NCBI RefSeq assembly: GCF_006345825.1
Contig: NZ_VCIX01000077.1
Coordinates: 1-64,000 of the forward strand
Length of the DNA stretch: 64,000 bases
Source: Paenibacillus paridis
GTDB lineage: Bacteria > Bacillota > Bacilli > Paenibacillales > Paenibacillaceae
Direction of reading: 5' to 3'
Shown here one piece after another: positions 9,103 to 17,945 of the stretch. The notes under the pieces were generated by a model that searched no databases, had not been told where the DNA came from, and saw only the letters and a list, made by a program, of their open reading frames with translations. Within the stretch, counting starts at the first letter, position 1. The number at the start of each line of letters is the position of its first letter. The position numbers and the translations under genes are program-made.

Positions 9103-10062
9103 CTATTTCAAAGCGGCTACAATCGTATCCACATTGTGCCGTACCATTCCGATATAAGTGCCTTCCGCCGTTCCTGCATTGCCCATGGCATCGGAGAACA
9201 GCTCGCCGCCAATTTTAACCTCATGCCCTAGTTGGCGTGCGCCTTCAATGACCGATTCAATCGACTTTTTCGGAACGCTGGATTCAATAAACACGGCTTT
9301 GATTTTCTTCTCCACGAGATAGTCGCGCAGCTTGCTGACGTCCTTCGAACCGTACTCAGACATCGTATTCATGCCTTGCAAACCCGTGACAGTCAGACCA
9401 TATGCCTCGCCGAAATACCCAAAAGCATCATGTGCAGTGACCAGTATGCGGCTTGCTTCTGGAATTGTTGCAATTTGTTCCTTCGCGTAAGTATCCAGCT
9501 CTTCGAGCTGCTTAATATAGGAATCTGCCTTTTCTTTGTAATAATCAGCATGGGCGGCATCCTTCTCGACCAACGTATCGCGGATGACCTCTGTAGCTGA
9601 AATCCAAAGCTTCACATTAAACCAAATATGCGGATCATGCATGCCTGCTCCTTGCCCTGGCGCTGCATGCAGCTGCTCTTCCGTTAAATACTCGGACACC
9701 GCAACCGTCGGCTTTCGCTTCTCCAGCGCTTCAAACATTTCCGCCATCTTGCCTTCCAAATGCAAGCCGTTATAAAAAATAATGTCGGCGTTATCCAGCT
9801 TCTTCACATCGCCTTGCGAAGCTTTGTACAAATGGGGATCGATTCCCGCCCCCATCAAGCCGCTCACCTCGACATATTCACCGCCAACGTTTTGCACAAC
9901 ATCGGTGATCATTCCTGTCGTTGCCGTAATATTCAGTTTGCCGCTCCCGCCGGTTGTCGCTTTATCCCCGCAGGCAGAAGTTACGATTGCCGTAACTGTC
10001 AAAAATACAATGGTCATAATAAATCTCCGTAAAGCCGAATTTGTCTTGTACCCCTTGCGCAT
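9103..10062 (-). CDS. mntA: Metal-binding lipoprotein of the Mn/Zn importer (MntA-like)
   Basis: A 319-residue cluster A-I (TroA/MntA type) substrate-binding lipoprotein with the lipid-modified cysteine at about position 31. Candidate metal ligands are H77 (IDPHLY), H145 (HDPHIWFN), H211 (VTAHDAFGYF) and D291 (FSDAMG). This His3-Asp set occurs in TroA and B. subtilis MntA, so Mn(II) is likely but Zn(II) is possible. The region between the second and third ligands lacks the long His-rich loop found in many ZnuA proteins, which favours manganese. First gene of the operon; GGGAGG is nine nt before the ATG. Confidence 0.88.
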   Translation of the reverse strand: MRKGYKTNSALRRFIMTIVFLTVTAIVTSACGDKATTGGSGKLNITATTGMITDVVQNVGGEYVEVSGLMGAGIDPHLYKASQGDVKKLDNADIIFYNGLHLEGKMAEMFEALEKRKPTVAVSEYLTEEQLHAAPGQGAGMHDPHIWFNVKLWISATEVIRDTLVEKDAAHADYYKEKADSYIKQLEELDTYAKEQIATIPEASRILVTAHDAFGYFGEAYGLTVTGLQGMNTMSEYGSKDVSKLRDYLVEKKIKAVFIESSVPKKSIESVIEGARQLGHEVKIGGELFSDAMGNAGTAEGTYIGMVRHNVDTIVAALK

Positions 10063-10126
10063 GAATAAAAACCTCCCAGATCCTTGTCATTTTTTATATG
10101 CATAAACATTTGCCCTTATGAATCTT

Positions 10127-10141
10127 AGTTTGCCTAATGCC
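10127..10141 (-). promoter_or_regulatory. Candidate MntR-type operator upstream of mntA
   Basis: The reverse strand reads GGCATTAGGCAAACT. It resembles MntR boxes of Bacillus manganese genes as I recall them (half-site AGGNAAACT), about 65 bp before the mntA start. Only one half is a strong match. Confidence 0.35.
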
Positions 10142-10267
10142 TTTTTTTTAATAATACACAAAAATGTTTCTCTAGTGCAACATTTATTTTAAAATGGGCC
10201 CTTCGTTCTTTTTCGTATGTATCCGGGAGGGCTTGAGAAGCTGGATGAATATACAAATGCCTTCCAA

Positions 10268-10318
10268 AAGAAAAGAACCTTCAACGCCGCTTTTAAGCGG
10301 CATGAAAGGTTCTTTTTG
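10268..10318 (-). terminator. Terminator of the PBP2 operon
   Basis: AAAGAACCTT and AAGGTTCTTT arms with an inner GCCGC/GCGGC pair and flanking T-runs, 34 bp beyond the PBP2 stop; it may work on both strands. Confidence 0.75.
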
Positions 10319-10351
10319 TGCTAATATGAAGGCCTAATTCTGCCTAATGGA

Positions 10352-12451
10352 TTATTCGTTGTTGCCAAGAGCGGTATCAATAGCGTCTGTTCCATTTCCA
10401 GAAGCTGTATCATTATCCGCAGCACCGTCAGTATCGGTCGTCGCGGTTTTTTTCTTCGGTTCGCCATTCAAGCCGACTTCTTCGTCATACGCATCGAAGA
10501 TTTGCCGCGCGATTGGCGATGCTCCGTAGCTTCCGAAGCCGCCATCCGGCACAACTACGGCGACTGCAAGCTTAGGGTTTTCGGCAGGGGCATAAGCGAT
10601 AAATACCGCGTTCTCTGCCCGCCGCTTGGCTACATCCTGCTCGGAAGTACCCGTCTTCCGCCTGTAGGTGTAGTCAACGCCTTCAAAGCCCTGCGAGCTT
10701 ACCTTAGACATACCAAGCTCGATTTCTTTCCAGTATTCTTCTTTAAATACCACTTCGTTCAAAATTTCAGGCGTAAATCCTTGCAGAAGGTTTCCATCCG
10801 CGTCTTTAATTTCATTAACGAACTGCGGCTTCATCCGTTTGCCGTGATTGGCAAGCATCGCTGTATACTGGGCAAGCTGCAGCGTTGTATAACGGCCTTG
10901 CTGACCGAACGAAGCTTGGATTAAGGCAGATTGCGCACTGCCTCGCTCAGCCTCACCAAAGTACTCAATTATCCCTTTGGTTTCACCAAACAACCCGCTC
11001 TCGGTAAGCACGCCAAGCCCAAATTGCTTCATGTAGTCATCCCAAATTTCAACGCTGCTTCTTCCTTCAACCGTGCCGCGCTTATAAAGTCTATCGCCAA
11101 TCATAGCAGCCATAAATGGATTAGACGAATATTGAATAGCGCCCGCAGCATCGATATTTCCATATACATGCCGCTGTGAATTTCGAACAAAGGTCTCATA
11201 GCCTTTTTTACCGTAAGTGAAGACACCGGTATCATTAAAGTAAGTGCTGGTGGTAAATAATTTCTCATTAAGTCCGATCAAGACAGACAGCGGCTTCATG
11301 GTCGAGCCGGGAGGAACGATCGAGGAAGGATGTTTTTTGCGTTCCTCCTCCGAATCATATTTACCGTAAACACTGCGAATCGTTCCATTTTCGAGTACGT
11401 TCGAGAAATTCTCATAATCCTCAGCGCTGATTCGCCCGCCCGCCCAGATGTTCGGGTCATAATCCGGCATGCTTGCCATCGCAACGACTTTCCCGGTATC
11501 GACTTCCATAGCGACCGCAAAGCCGGTTTTGGCATAATCTGCCCGCTCGTATTTATTTGAAGAAGTCGTTATTTTCTTCAATTGGTCCATAATGGCTTGT
11601 TCTGTTTTGAGCTGAACGTTTTTGTTAATCGTCAAATAAATGTCTGAGCCCTTTTGCGGATTCGTAATTTGCATAGGACCGATAATCCGCTCTGCGTTGT
11701 TGACCGGATAGGTCTTCAACCCATTCGTACCGCGCAGGACATCCTGATACATGTATTCAAGGCCGTCCATGCCCACGTCCTCTTCCTCCAAATATTGAAG
11801 AGTCGCGTCTTTCTCCGTCGTTTTTTCCTTATAGAAATCAACGGTTTCACGGACGCCCTTATATTTTTTGAGGTAGCCTACCAACTGCACGGCGATGGAG
11901 TTCGAATCATAATTCCGAACGCTCTCCTCCATAATTTCAATCCCTTTATAAGCGGCTTGGTTCTCCATCAAATAAGCGATTTCTTTGTTTGTTAATCCGG
12001 ATTTAATGCGTCGCGGCGTCGAGATGTTGTTCCTTCTGAAATCAAGGTCCATCTGGCGAATAATATCATCAACCGTCATCGCTTTTGCCGGATCGCCGTA
12101 TTCCGTGAACACCTTAAACAGCTCTGCCGCCATTTCCCTTGCATTATCTTTGGCTGCCTCCAGCTTAAGCTCAGGCTGAACCGTAAAATAAAGGGATTGC
12201 GTCGATGTCGAATAAGCGATTGCATAACCTGTAGAATCATAAATATTGCCGCGAATAGGCGGAATTTTGACGCTGCGAGTGCTCTTGTCGAGCCCCTCTG
12301 CGCTGAGCATAGGCCCCTCCACAAACTGCAAAATCGCGAGCCGAACGATCAAAATACTAAATAATGCAAACGTAATAAAGAAAAATAAGTTCAATCGGAA
12401 CGAAAAATGGCGCCGATTTATAATTTCTCGCTTCTGCGGATCATCTTGCAT
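10352..12451 (-). CDS. Class B penicillin-binding protein 2 (transpeptidase)
   Basis: A 699-residue membrane-anchored class B PBP. One transmembrane helix lies at about residues 21-42. The dimerisation domain contains RGNIYDSTG near 67. The transpeptidase motifs are S383-TMK (nucleophile), SSN at 442-444 and KTGT at 599-602. It cross-links peptidoglycan outside the membrane, probably in elongation (PbpA/PbpH/MrdA type). It has an unusual Thr/Asp/Ala-rich acidic tail of about 40 residues after the catalytic domain. It is the last gene of a three-gene operon behind a CvpA-like/transglutaminase membrane protein and a small membrane protein, which suggests a cell-wall function for all three. Confidence 0.88.
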   Translation of the reverse strand: MQDDPQKREIINRRHFSFRLNLFFFITFALFSILIVRLAILQFVEGPMLSAEGLDKSTRSVKIPPIRGNIYDSTGYAIAYSTSTQSLYFTVQPELKLEAAKDNAREMAAELFKVFTEYGDPAKAMTVDDIIRQMDLDFRRNNISTPRRIKSGLTNKEIAYLMENQAAYKGIEIMEESVRNYDSNSIAVQLVGYLKKYKGVRETVDFYKEKTTEKDATLQYLEEEDVGMDGLEYMYQDVLRGTNGLKTYPVNNAERIIGPMQITNPQKGSDIYLTINKNVQLKTEQAIMDQLKKITTSSNKYERADYAKTGFAVAMEVDTGKVVAMASMPDYDPNIWAGGRISAEDYENFSNVLENGTIRSVYGKYDSEEERKKHPSSIVPPGSTMKPLSVLIGLNEKLFTTSTYFNDTGVFTYGKKGYETFVRNSQRHVYGNIDAAGAIQYSSNPFMAAMIGDRLYKRGTVEGRSSVEIWDDYMKQFGLGVLTESGLFGETKGIIEYFGEAERGSAQSALIQASFGQQGRYTTLQLAQYTAMLANHGKRMKPQFVNEIKDADGNLLQGFTPEILNEVVFKEEYWKEIELGMSKVSSQGFEGVDYTYRRKTGTSEQDVAKRRAENAVFIAYAPAENPKLAVAVVVPDGGFGSYGASPIARQIFDAYDEEVGLNGEPKKKTATTDTDGAADNDTASGNGTDAIDTALGNNE

Positions 12452-12500
12452 ACTTAATCACCTCATATCTTATAAATAAATGAACCAAGCCTTGCTTTGC

Positions 12501-13658
12501 TTAAGCCTCGCGTATATGCGTGTCGTCAAAAGCAGGCGGATTAAACCAGTCCCCTGCATTGGCCCAAGTGGCATCTAGCGGAATCCAGCCTGCTTCGCCT
12601 TCGCCAATCTGCACCTCGTTCCAAGCATGCGGACCAAAGCCCCCGCGGCCATCCGCTCCCATTCCTGTCACGACCCGCACCTCTAGACCTGCTGACCTTG
12701 CCATGACGGCATATAAACGCGCTATATCGATACATACGCCTATTCGCGTCTCAAATGTTTCGGGCGGTGTCTGTTCCTTCCAAATGCCCTGCTCCTCGTA
12801 ATTGCGAGCTTTGTCATAATCGTAAGCAATTCTGGTGCCAAGCCAATCGTAAAGGCTGCGTGCCTTCTCTTCTTTCGTTTGCGCATCCTTAGTGACATAA
12901 AGTGCCGCCTGCTCGATTTCCGCAGGAATGGCGTAATCGATAATCTCATACTTGCGTTGTAAAATTTGCTTAAACTGCGATTCAACCGCTTTGGTAAGCA
13001 CAGGACCTTGCCCTGCCAGAACGTCACCCGCAACCGGGGTCAGCCATTCAGCAGCTTGAGAATAAACCTGTGATTCAGATATTTTGTCGACAAACCAGCC
13101 GTTTGGCATCAAGGACACGTAAACGAACAACAAAGCAACGAATATAAAGGATCGCCCCGCGCCATGCGCAGCGCCAATGACAGCTCCCACAACGCGGCTT
13201 GCGCTTCTCTTTCCTCTTAAGCCGTCCACAGGCTCTTCCCTGCCGCTGCGAAGCACGCCTTCCACAGAGCGCCCGATAAAGGGCTCAATGAAAGCCGCCA
13301 ATACACGCAGCAGCAAATAGCCAAGAATAAATAGAACGGCGTAACGAAGCAATGCAAAATCACGTAGGCTTGTAAGCAGCGTATACCACGCTTGCTCCAG
13401 GCTGCTAAGCTCTTCGAGCGGCACCTTTACGCGGACGGTGAGCCACTTGGCCAACATCGGCGATAATTTATTCGTAAGCTGCGCGGCCAGCACCAAACAT
13501 AGGACAACGACAATGCCCTCCCATACAAAAAAGAAAAGACGCCTCGCAGATCCCGATGCGCCTCTTCTGATCCCCTGCACAAGAGAGCCAAGCAGCAAGA
13601 AAAGCACAATAACGGCAACAGGCTCCAACTTGCTCAATGGTTCAATCCAGCTTGTCAT
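12501..13658 (-). CDS. Membrane protein with CvpA-like N-terminus and transglutaminase-like domain
   Basis: A 385-residue protein with several hydrophobic segments in residues 10-60, 105-125 and 165-185, resembling a CvpA-type membrane region, followed by an extracytoplasmic transglutaminase-like domain (about 235-385). The catalytic triad is visible as C309 (IGVCIDIARLYAVMAR), H344 (GPHAWNEV) and D362 (PLDATWA). In bacteria such domains act as proteases, amidases or crosslinkers, often at the envelope. It begins 5 bp after the upstream gene and ends 49 bp before PBP2, so it is co-transcribed with a cell-wall synthase. The substrate is unknown. Confidence 0.75.
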   Translation of the reverse strand: MTSWIEPLSKLEPVAVIVLFLLLGSLVQGIRRGASGSARRLFFFVWEGIVVVLCLVLAAQLTNKLSPMLAKWLTVRVKVPLEELSSLEQAWYTLLTSLRDFALLRYAVLFILGYLLLRVLAAFIEPFIGRSVEGVLRSGREEPVDGLRGKRSASRVVGAVIGAAHGAGRSFIFVALLFVYVSLMPNGWFVDKISESQVYSQAAEWLTPVAGDVLAGQGPVLTKAVESQFKQILQRKYEIIDYAIPAEIEQAALYVTKDAQTKEEKARSLYDWLGTRIAYDYDKARNYEEQGIWKEQTPPETFETRIGVCIDIARLYAVMARSAGLEVRVVTGMGADGRGGFGPHAWNEVQIGEGEAGWIPLDATWANAGDWFNPPAFDDTHIREA

Positions 13659-13663
13659 AACCG

Positions 13664-14113
13664 TTACCCGTTCTGCTTAGCTTTATCGATGAAGGTTTGT
13701 ATCGTACTGTCAATCTCCCACTTGCCGAGCTGGGTGCCGCGAAATGAAACCGCAACTTCGTTCACGCCAGGCTCTCCGGAGAGCTCTACATTTTTGGTTT
13801 TGACGGTAAAGGTTCCGTCTCCGTTATTGACGAACGTGGCATCCTTCGCCTCGCCGACCATCGCATTAATGGCTTCTTGCTTGACGGTATCCGCTACCTT
13901 CGTCCCGATCTCTTTCAAGTCATCCATACTGTAGCCGCTGTATACGACAAGGCCCAGTACGATCGCTGCTACGAGCGCCCATTTCAGAACGGTCTTCACA
14001 ATGCGCACAACAATGAGCAGAACGATAAGCGCGATAACGAGCACAAGCCAGTGTTCCTTGAAAAAAGCTGTCCATGTGTCCAAATCATAGGTCGAAAAAT
14101 TCAAAAAGTCCAA
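13664..14113 (-). CDS. Small membrane-anchored protein, unknown function
   Basis: A 149-residue protein. Residues about 22-62 are strongly hydrophobic (one or two helices), followed by an amphipathic segment and an extracytoplasmic domain of about 70 residues with short beta-type stretches (GDGTFTVKTKNVELSG). I do not recognise the family. It is the first gene of the three-gene operon with the transglutaminase-like protein (5 bp gap) and PBP2, so a role in envelope assembly or in assisting the transglutaminase protein is a reasonable inference. Confidence 0.65.
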   Translation of the reverse strand: MDFLNFSTYDLDTWTAFFKEHWLVLVIALIVLLIVVRIVKTVLKWALVAAIVLGLVVYSGYSMDDLKEIGTKVADTVKQEAINAMVGEAKDATFVNNGDGTFTVKTKNVELSGEPGVNEVAVSFRGTQLGKWEIDSTIQTFIDKAKQNG

Positions 14114-14274
14114 ACGCGATCCCCTCCATTATACCTCGTACACTTTCCCATTACAAAATATTATAACCTACGAAATTTAGGGCGTAAACGCTTGCTTCCT
14201 TTTTATCCAGACATATCCTGTCCCATTTAAACGTACAAGTATATAAGTATTGTAATTGCAAGGAGGGCAGCCCT

Positions 14275-15438
14275 GTGAAAACCGCGGTTTGGCTTTATTT
14301 ATTTTTGTTTGTCGCCTTTTTCGATTTGCATGCGCAATACCCAATTTTAACGCCCTTTGCTATCTCATTAGGAGCGGCCCCTTCCTTTATCGGACTGATG
14401 ATGGGCATGTACTCCATTACTCATTTGCCGGGCAATCTGATCGCAGGCTTTGGCGTTGACCGCTATGGCAGCCGATTTTTCATTGTATTCAGCCTCATGG
14501 CGGCAGGGGTCGTACTCTTATTCCAGTCCCATGTAACCAATCCATGGCAACTGCTGCTGCTGCGTTCCATCAGCGGCTTCGTGCTGGCTTTTCTATCGCC
14601 GGCCTGCCTTTCCTTGCTTGCCAAAATGACAACCGACCGCGCCGAGCAAGGTAAGCTCATGGCTGGCAACGGTCTTGTCCATACCCTAGCTTCTGTAGTA
14701 TCGCCAGCTGCCGGTGCATATTTAGTAGCCAAAATCGGATTCACAACCGCCTTTACGCTGCTTGGCTGGATTCTGATCGTAACTTCGGTCTGCGCGCTCT
14801 TTTTTATAAGGGATATCAAGCTGAACGCCGAACCGAACCCGGCTCCTGCCGGGCAAGCAAAAAGCAAACCAAAGCTGCCGCTCGAGCAGCCTGTTCCGAT
14901 TCCTTGGCTCGTGTTCCTGCTGCCGGTTGCTCTGAGCTGCGCACAAGGCATTCTATCCTTCGAGCTGCCGCTGCTTGCCAAGACGCAGGAAGCCATGATG
15001 ACAACGGGGCTGCTTTTCTCCGTGGTAAGCATAGGAGCGCTAGTGACGCTAAGCATGCTTTTCTTAAACCGCGTATCCGCTTATCAGCGAACCTTATGGG
15101 GCTCCCTTATTTTAGCGATCATCTATTTTGGCATTGCATCGCAGGTTCCGTTGCCGCTTATGGTCATGCTGCTTTTTGTCGGGATGGCCAAAGGCGTCAT
15201 CCTTCCTGCCTTATCCACCTTGCTCATCGAGCTTAGTGGAGGCGCTAGATATGGCCGGACTTTCTCCGTCTTGTCCATCGCCTTTTCCGTAGGCGCGTTT
15301 ATCGGTCCGATGGCTGCCGGCCAAATTCGAGAGCATGTATCTCCTTATTATATCGCCTTTGTCGCACTCATGATCGCGGTTACCCTGCTTCCTTTGCATA
15401 TTTCGCGCAACCATTCGTCCCGCACCCATTTTTCATGA
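14275..15438 (+). CDS. Major facilitator superfamily transporter
   Basis: A 387-residue protein with about 12 hydrophobic helices and the loop 2-3 MFS motif GVDRYGSRFF. A cytoplasmic loop near 190-205 is rich in Lys, Pro and Ala. It is probably a drug or metabolite exporter; the substrate is unknown. It starts with GTG behind AAGGAGGG (6 nt spacing) and is divergent from the PBP2 operon. No adjacent regulator is seen. Confidence 0.8.
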   Translation: MKTAVWLYLFLFVAFFDLHAQYPILTPFAISLGAAPSFIGLMMGMYSITHLPGNLIAGFGVDRYGSRFFIVFSLMAAGVVLLFQSHVTNPWQLLLLRSISGFVLAFLSPACLSLLAKMTTDRAEQGKLMAGNGLVHTLASVVSPAAGAYLVAKIGFTTAFTLLGWILIVTSVCALFFIRDIKLNAEPNPAPAGQAKSKPKLPLEQPVPIPWLVFLLPVALSCAQGILSFELPLLAKTQEAMMTTGLLFSVVSIGALVTLSMLFLNRVSAYQRTLWGSLILAIIYFGIASQVPLPLMVMLLFVGMAKGVILPALSTLLIELSGGARYGRTFSVLSIAFSVGAFIGPMAAGQIREHVSPYYIAFVALMIAVTLLPLHISRNHSSRTHFS

Positions 15439-15568
15439 AATGGGTAAGAGCACAGGGCTAATTCCCCTCCGCTACATAGACTGCATTATGGCAAATGACT
15501 AGCCAAGACAGCACGATCCTGCTGATGGCTCAGCACTCTTTTGCAAAAGAAAAGGGGTGAATCCAAAC

Positions 15569-15694
15569 ATGTCTGGAAATGTAGCTTCCGTAAATCAAGG
15601 TTGCGGGCACAACGGCCACCATCACAATAACATTGGCATTATTCTAGTCTTGTTTATCCTGCTCGTGATTATCGCGTGCACTTGCTTGTACTAA
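15569..15694 (+). CDS. YjcZ-family small membrane peptide
   Basis: A 41-residue peptide. A Cys/Gly/His-rich start (GCGHNGHHHNN) is followed by a single hydrophobic helix ending in CTCLY, as in YjcZ/YmzD-type sporulation peptides of bacilli. These are small, often sporulation-associated membrane or coat peptides of unknown role. AAGGGGTG precedes the ATG, and a strong terminator follows within 10 bp, which supports expression as a single gene. The His/Cys content might allow metal binding. Confidence 0.7.
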   Translation: MSGNVASVNQGCGHNGHHHNNIGIILVLFILLVIIACTCLY

Positions 15695-15700
15695 TCGATA

Positions 15701-15728
15701 ACGGCCTGCCTCGCGCAGGCCGTTTTTT
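15701..15728 (+). terminator. Terminator after the YjcZ-like gene
   Basis: ACGGCCTGC, loop CTCGC, GCAGGCCGT, then TTTTT. Confidence 0.88.
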
Positions 15729-15827
15729 CCCATTGCACAGAGTCTCGGTAAAAACCGAAATAGGTGGTACACTATACTTAAATGCAAGGCCCTTTATTCT
15801 AATTCATTCGTACCCGAGGTGATGGCC

Positions 15828-16199
15828 ATGGATATCGCCATAATTGTAGAAGGAAAAAACGATAAATCGAGGCTTAGGCGCGTGCTTCATGAGGAGATTC
15901 CAATCTATTGCACATTCGGTACTCCTGGCTCGGAGCAGCTGGACAAGCTTCGCAAGCAAGTTGGGCATCATCAAGCCTATATCTTTACTGACAACGATTC
16001 ATCAGGCAAAAGAATTCGTTATTTGCTGCGCGACGTTTTTCCTGACGCCGAGCATATTTATACCCGCAGAGGTTATTCCGGCGTTGAGCACACGCCAGAA
16101 GAATATTTAATTGAACAATTAGAAAAGGCGGGCCTCGACGCGCATATTAACTATGCTGCGCAGAGCCCCGCCTCCATATGGAGCAAAGATGAGTTCTAA
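15828..16199 (+). CDS. Stand-alone Toprim-domain protein
   Basis: A 123-residue protein that is essentially only a Toprim fold. The first acidic motif is IIVEGKNDKSRLRR, with the catalytic-type Glu, and the second is IFTDNDSSGKRIR, with the DxD pair. It resembles the N-terminal part of RNase M5 (RnmV) but is shorter than the usual 180-190 residues and lacks that C-terminal part. It could be a nuclease, a primase-like accessory or a regulator. GAGGTG lies 6 nt before the chosen ATG; two earlier in-frame starts overlap that site. It converges on the SCO gene, with stop codons overlapping. Confidence 0.7.
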   Translation: MDIAIIVEGKNDKSRLRRVLHEEIPIYCTFGTPGSEQLDKLRKQVGHHQAYIFTDNDSSGKRIRYLLRDVFPDAEHIYTRRGYSGVEHTPEEYLIEQLEKAGLDAHINYAAQSPASIWSKDEF

Positions 16200-16801
16200 A
16201 TAATTTTGTTCAATTCGGCTAAAATCTCGTCTGCCGTCAGCTCTTCCTTGCTTCCGTTGATCCATTTGCGAATTTGGCCGTCTTTGTCGACGATGGTAAT
16301 CACGTTCATATGGGTATAGGAACCATCATCTTCTTTCCGTACGGCTACGCCAAAATCCTTAGCGAGCTGAAGCGTGCTCGTTTCTTCCCCGCGGAGAAAG
16401 CGCCAGCCGTTCAAGGCCGCAAAGTTGCGCTCTGCAAAGGCACGGATAACCTCCGGCGTGTCACGCGTCGGATCGAAGGTAATAGAGATCAGCTCCGCCT
16501 TCGTTCCTAGCTTCCCTTGCGCTTCGAGCTTCTCCTGTACCTGCGAGAGCAAGAAGGTCGTTGGCGGGCATACGTCCGGACAATTGGCAAAGTAGAAATA
16601 CACGATCCGAGCTTTGCCGTTGGTTGATTCAAGTGACACCGGCTGACCGTCAATATCGGTCATCTCGAAGGCTGGCGCAGCCATTTCGATTGGCAGCGTC
16701 TGCTTCGGCGCCATGCCGTAAGTAATAAATAAATAAATGCCCATAGCTGCGCAAAGCGCAAGTACCGCTATCTTGAAGCTATGCTTCTTCACAAACGCCA
16801 C
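16196..16801 (-). CDS. SCO1/SenC family copper chaperone-like protein
   Basis: A 201-residue membrane-anchored thioredoxin-fold protein. An N-terminal helix is followed by the CPDVC copper site (about C74 and C78) and a conserved His (about 164, in YTHMNVIT). SCO proteins deliver copper to the CuA site of cytochrome c oxidase on the outer face of the membrane. It lies 25 bp downstream of ctaB (heme O synthase), consistent with oxidase biogenesis. The start is a GTG with GGGGAG eight nt upstream; an alternative GTG lies three codons earlier. Confidence 0.85.
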   Translation of the reverse strand: MAFVKKHSFKIAVLALCAAMGIYLFITYGMAPKQTLPIEMAAPAFEMTDIDGQPVSLESTNGKARIVYFYFANCPDVCPPTTFLLSQVQEKLEAQGKLGTKAELISITFDPTRDTPEVIRAFAERNFAALNGWRFLRGEETSTLQLAKDFGVAVRKEDDGSYTHMNVITIVDKDGQIRKWINGSKEELTADEILAELNKII

Positions 16802-16826
16802 GTAAGTCACTCCCCAAAATTATCGC

Positions 16827-17684
16827 TTAAGAGCCTGTCGTATTCAAAATCATGACTAAAAAGATAACCATCAAATAATTTACCGAAATAAGAAAATTGG
16901 TTTTTGCCCATTTTTCCGTGTCCTTGGCGCCTGTCCCACGCAGCGTATGTACAAGCCATACAAGCCCGCCAACAATCGAGATAATTAAGAAATAAATGCC
17001 TACATAGCCATACGTGTAAAAGAATATCCCTGTTGGCAGAAGCAGCAGGATATAAGGGATCATTTGCAGCTTCGTCCGTTTAATTCCTTTAACGACAGGC
17101 AATAATGGGAAGCCTGCCTCGCGGTATTCCTCTACTCTGCGAATCGCCAGCGACCAGAAATGGGCCGGCTGCCATAAGAACAATAGGGCAAACAAGATCC
17201 AAGCACCTGCATCAACTTCGTTCGTCACGGCACAGTAACCGATAACCGGCGGCATCGCCCCGGAAATTCCCCCTACCGATGTGCTCCAAGTCGATGTACG
17301 TTTCAACCACATCGTATAAATAACAATGTATACGAACCATCCGAGCAAGCCAAGCCAGCCCGATAGCGGATTGACAAGCAGAAACAAAATAAGCAAACCA
17401 ACGATTCCCAAAATAATGCCGTATGCCAATACGGTGCCCGGCTGCATGCGGCCGGTAGGCAAAGCACGGTCTTTCGTCCGCTCCATCTTCAAATCGAGCT
17501 CACGGTCCCAATAATTATTAATGACGGTAGCGGAGGCAATCGTTAAGGTTGATCCAAGCAGCGCCCAAAGGAGCAGCATGAAGTCAACGTTCCATTTAGA
17601 AGCGACCAAAAAACCACCTAGTGCAGCAAACACATTAAGTCGAAGTAGCCGCGGTTTTGTCAATGCAATTAAGTCTTTCAGCAC
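16827..17684 (-). CDS. ctaB: Protoheme IX farnesyltransferase (heme O synthase)
   Basis: A 285-residue polytopic UbiA-superfamily prenyltransferase that attaches farnesyl to heme b to give heme O for terminal oxidases. The prenyl-diphosphate motif NNYWDRELD (NxxxDxxxD) is at about residues 56-64, followed by MERTKDRALPTG. A second conserved region is FLWQPAHFWSLAI. The GTG start has GGGAGG eight nt upstream. The SCO gene follows in the same direction and is probably co-transcribed. Confidence 0.92.
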   Translation of the reverse strand: MLKDLIALTKPRLLRLNVFAALGGFLVASKWNVDFMLLLWALLGSTLTIASATVINNYWDRELDLKMERTKDRALPTGRMQPGTVLAYGIILGIVGLLILFLLVNPLSGWLGLLGWFVYIVIYTMWLKRTSTWSTSVGGISGAMPPVIGYCAVTNEVDAGAWILFALLFLWQPAHFWSLAIRRVEEYREAGFPLLPVVKGIKRTKLQMIPYILLLLPTGIFFYTYGYVGIYFLIISIVGGLVWLVHTLRGTGAKDTEKWAKTNFLISVNYLMVIFLVMILNTTGS

Positions 17685-17910
17685 GAAGCGAGCCTCCCGA
17701 GTTATGCGACAAGACGCCTGATGCGTCTATCATCCATTGATGAATCGTTCTTAATCATACCGAAAAAAGGTTGCGATGACAACGTTCGACGGCTTTGTTC
17801 ATCATTTTGCCACGCAAATTGTGACAAATCATTTAGTAACCAATTGACTGGGCGCCGAGTACACTGACTATGTAGATTGATGCCCAGATGAATCAGCGCA
17901 TCAAACCTCT

Positions 17911-17918
17911 CATACGTA
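17911..17918 (+). promoter_or_regulatory. Possible SigE-type -10 element of cwlJ
   Basis: CATACGTA resembles the mother-cell SigE -10 consensus, with GAATCA about 14-16 nt upstream as a weak -35. It lies about 28 bp before the cwlJ ATG, in keeping with sporulation expression. Confidence 0.35.
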
Positions 17919-17945
17919 TGCGAAGGGAAGTGACCCATCCAGTCT

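Noticed and set aside
14463..15056. Long reverse-strand frame inside the MFS transporter gene
   Set aside because: Codon-bias shadow of the MFS coding sequence; no SD and low-complexity Ser/Ala composition.
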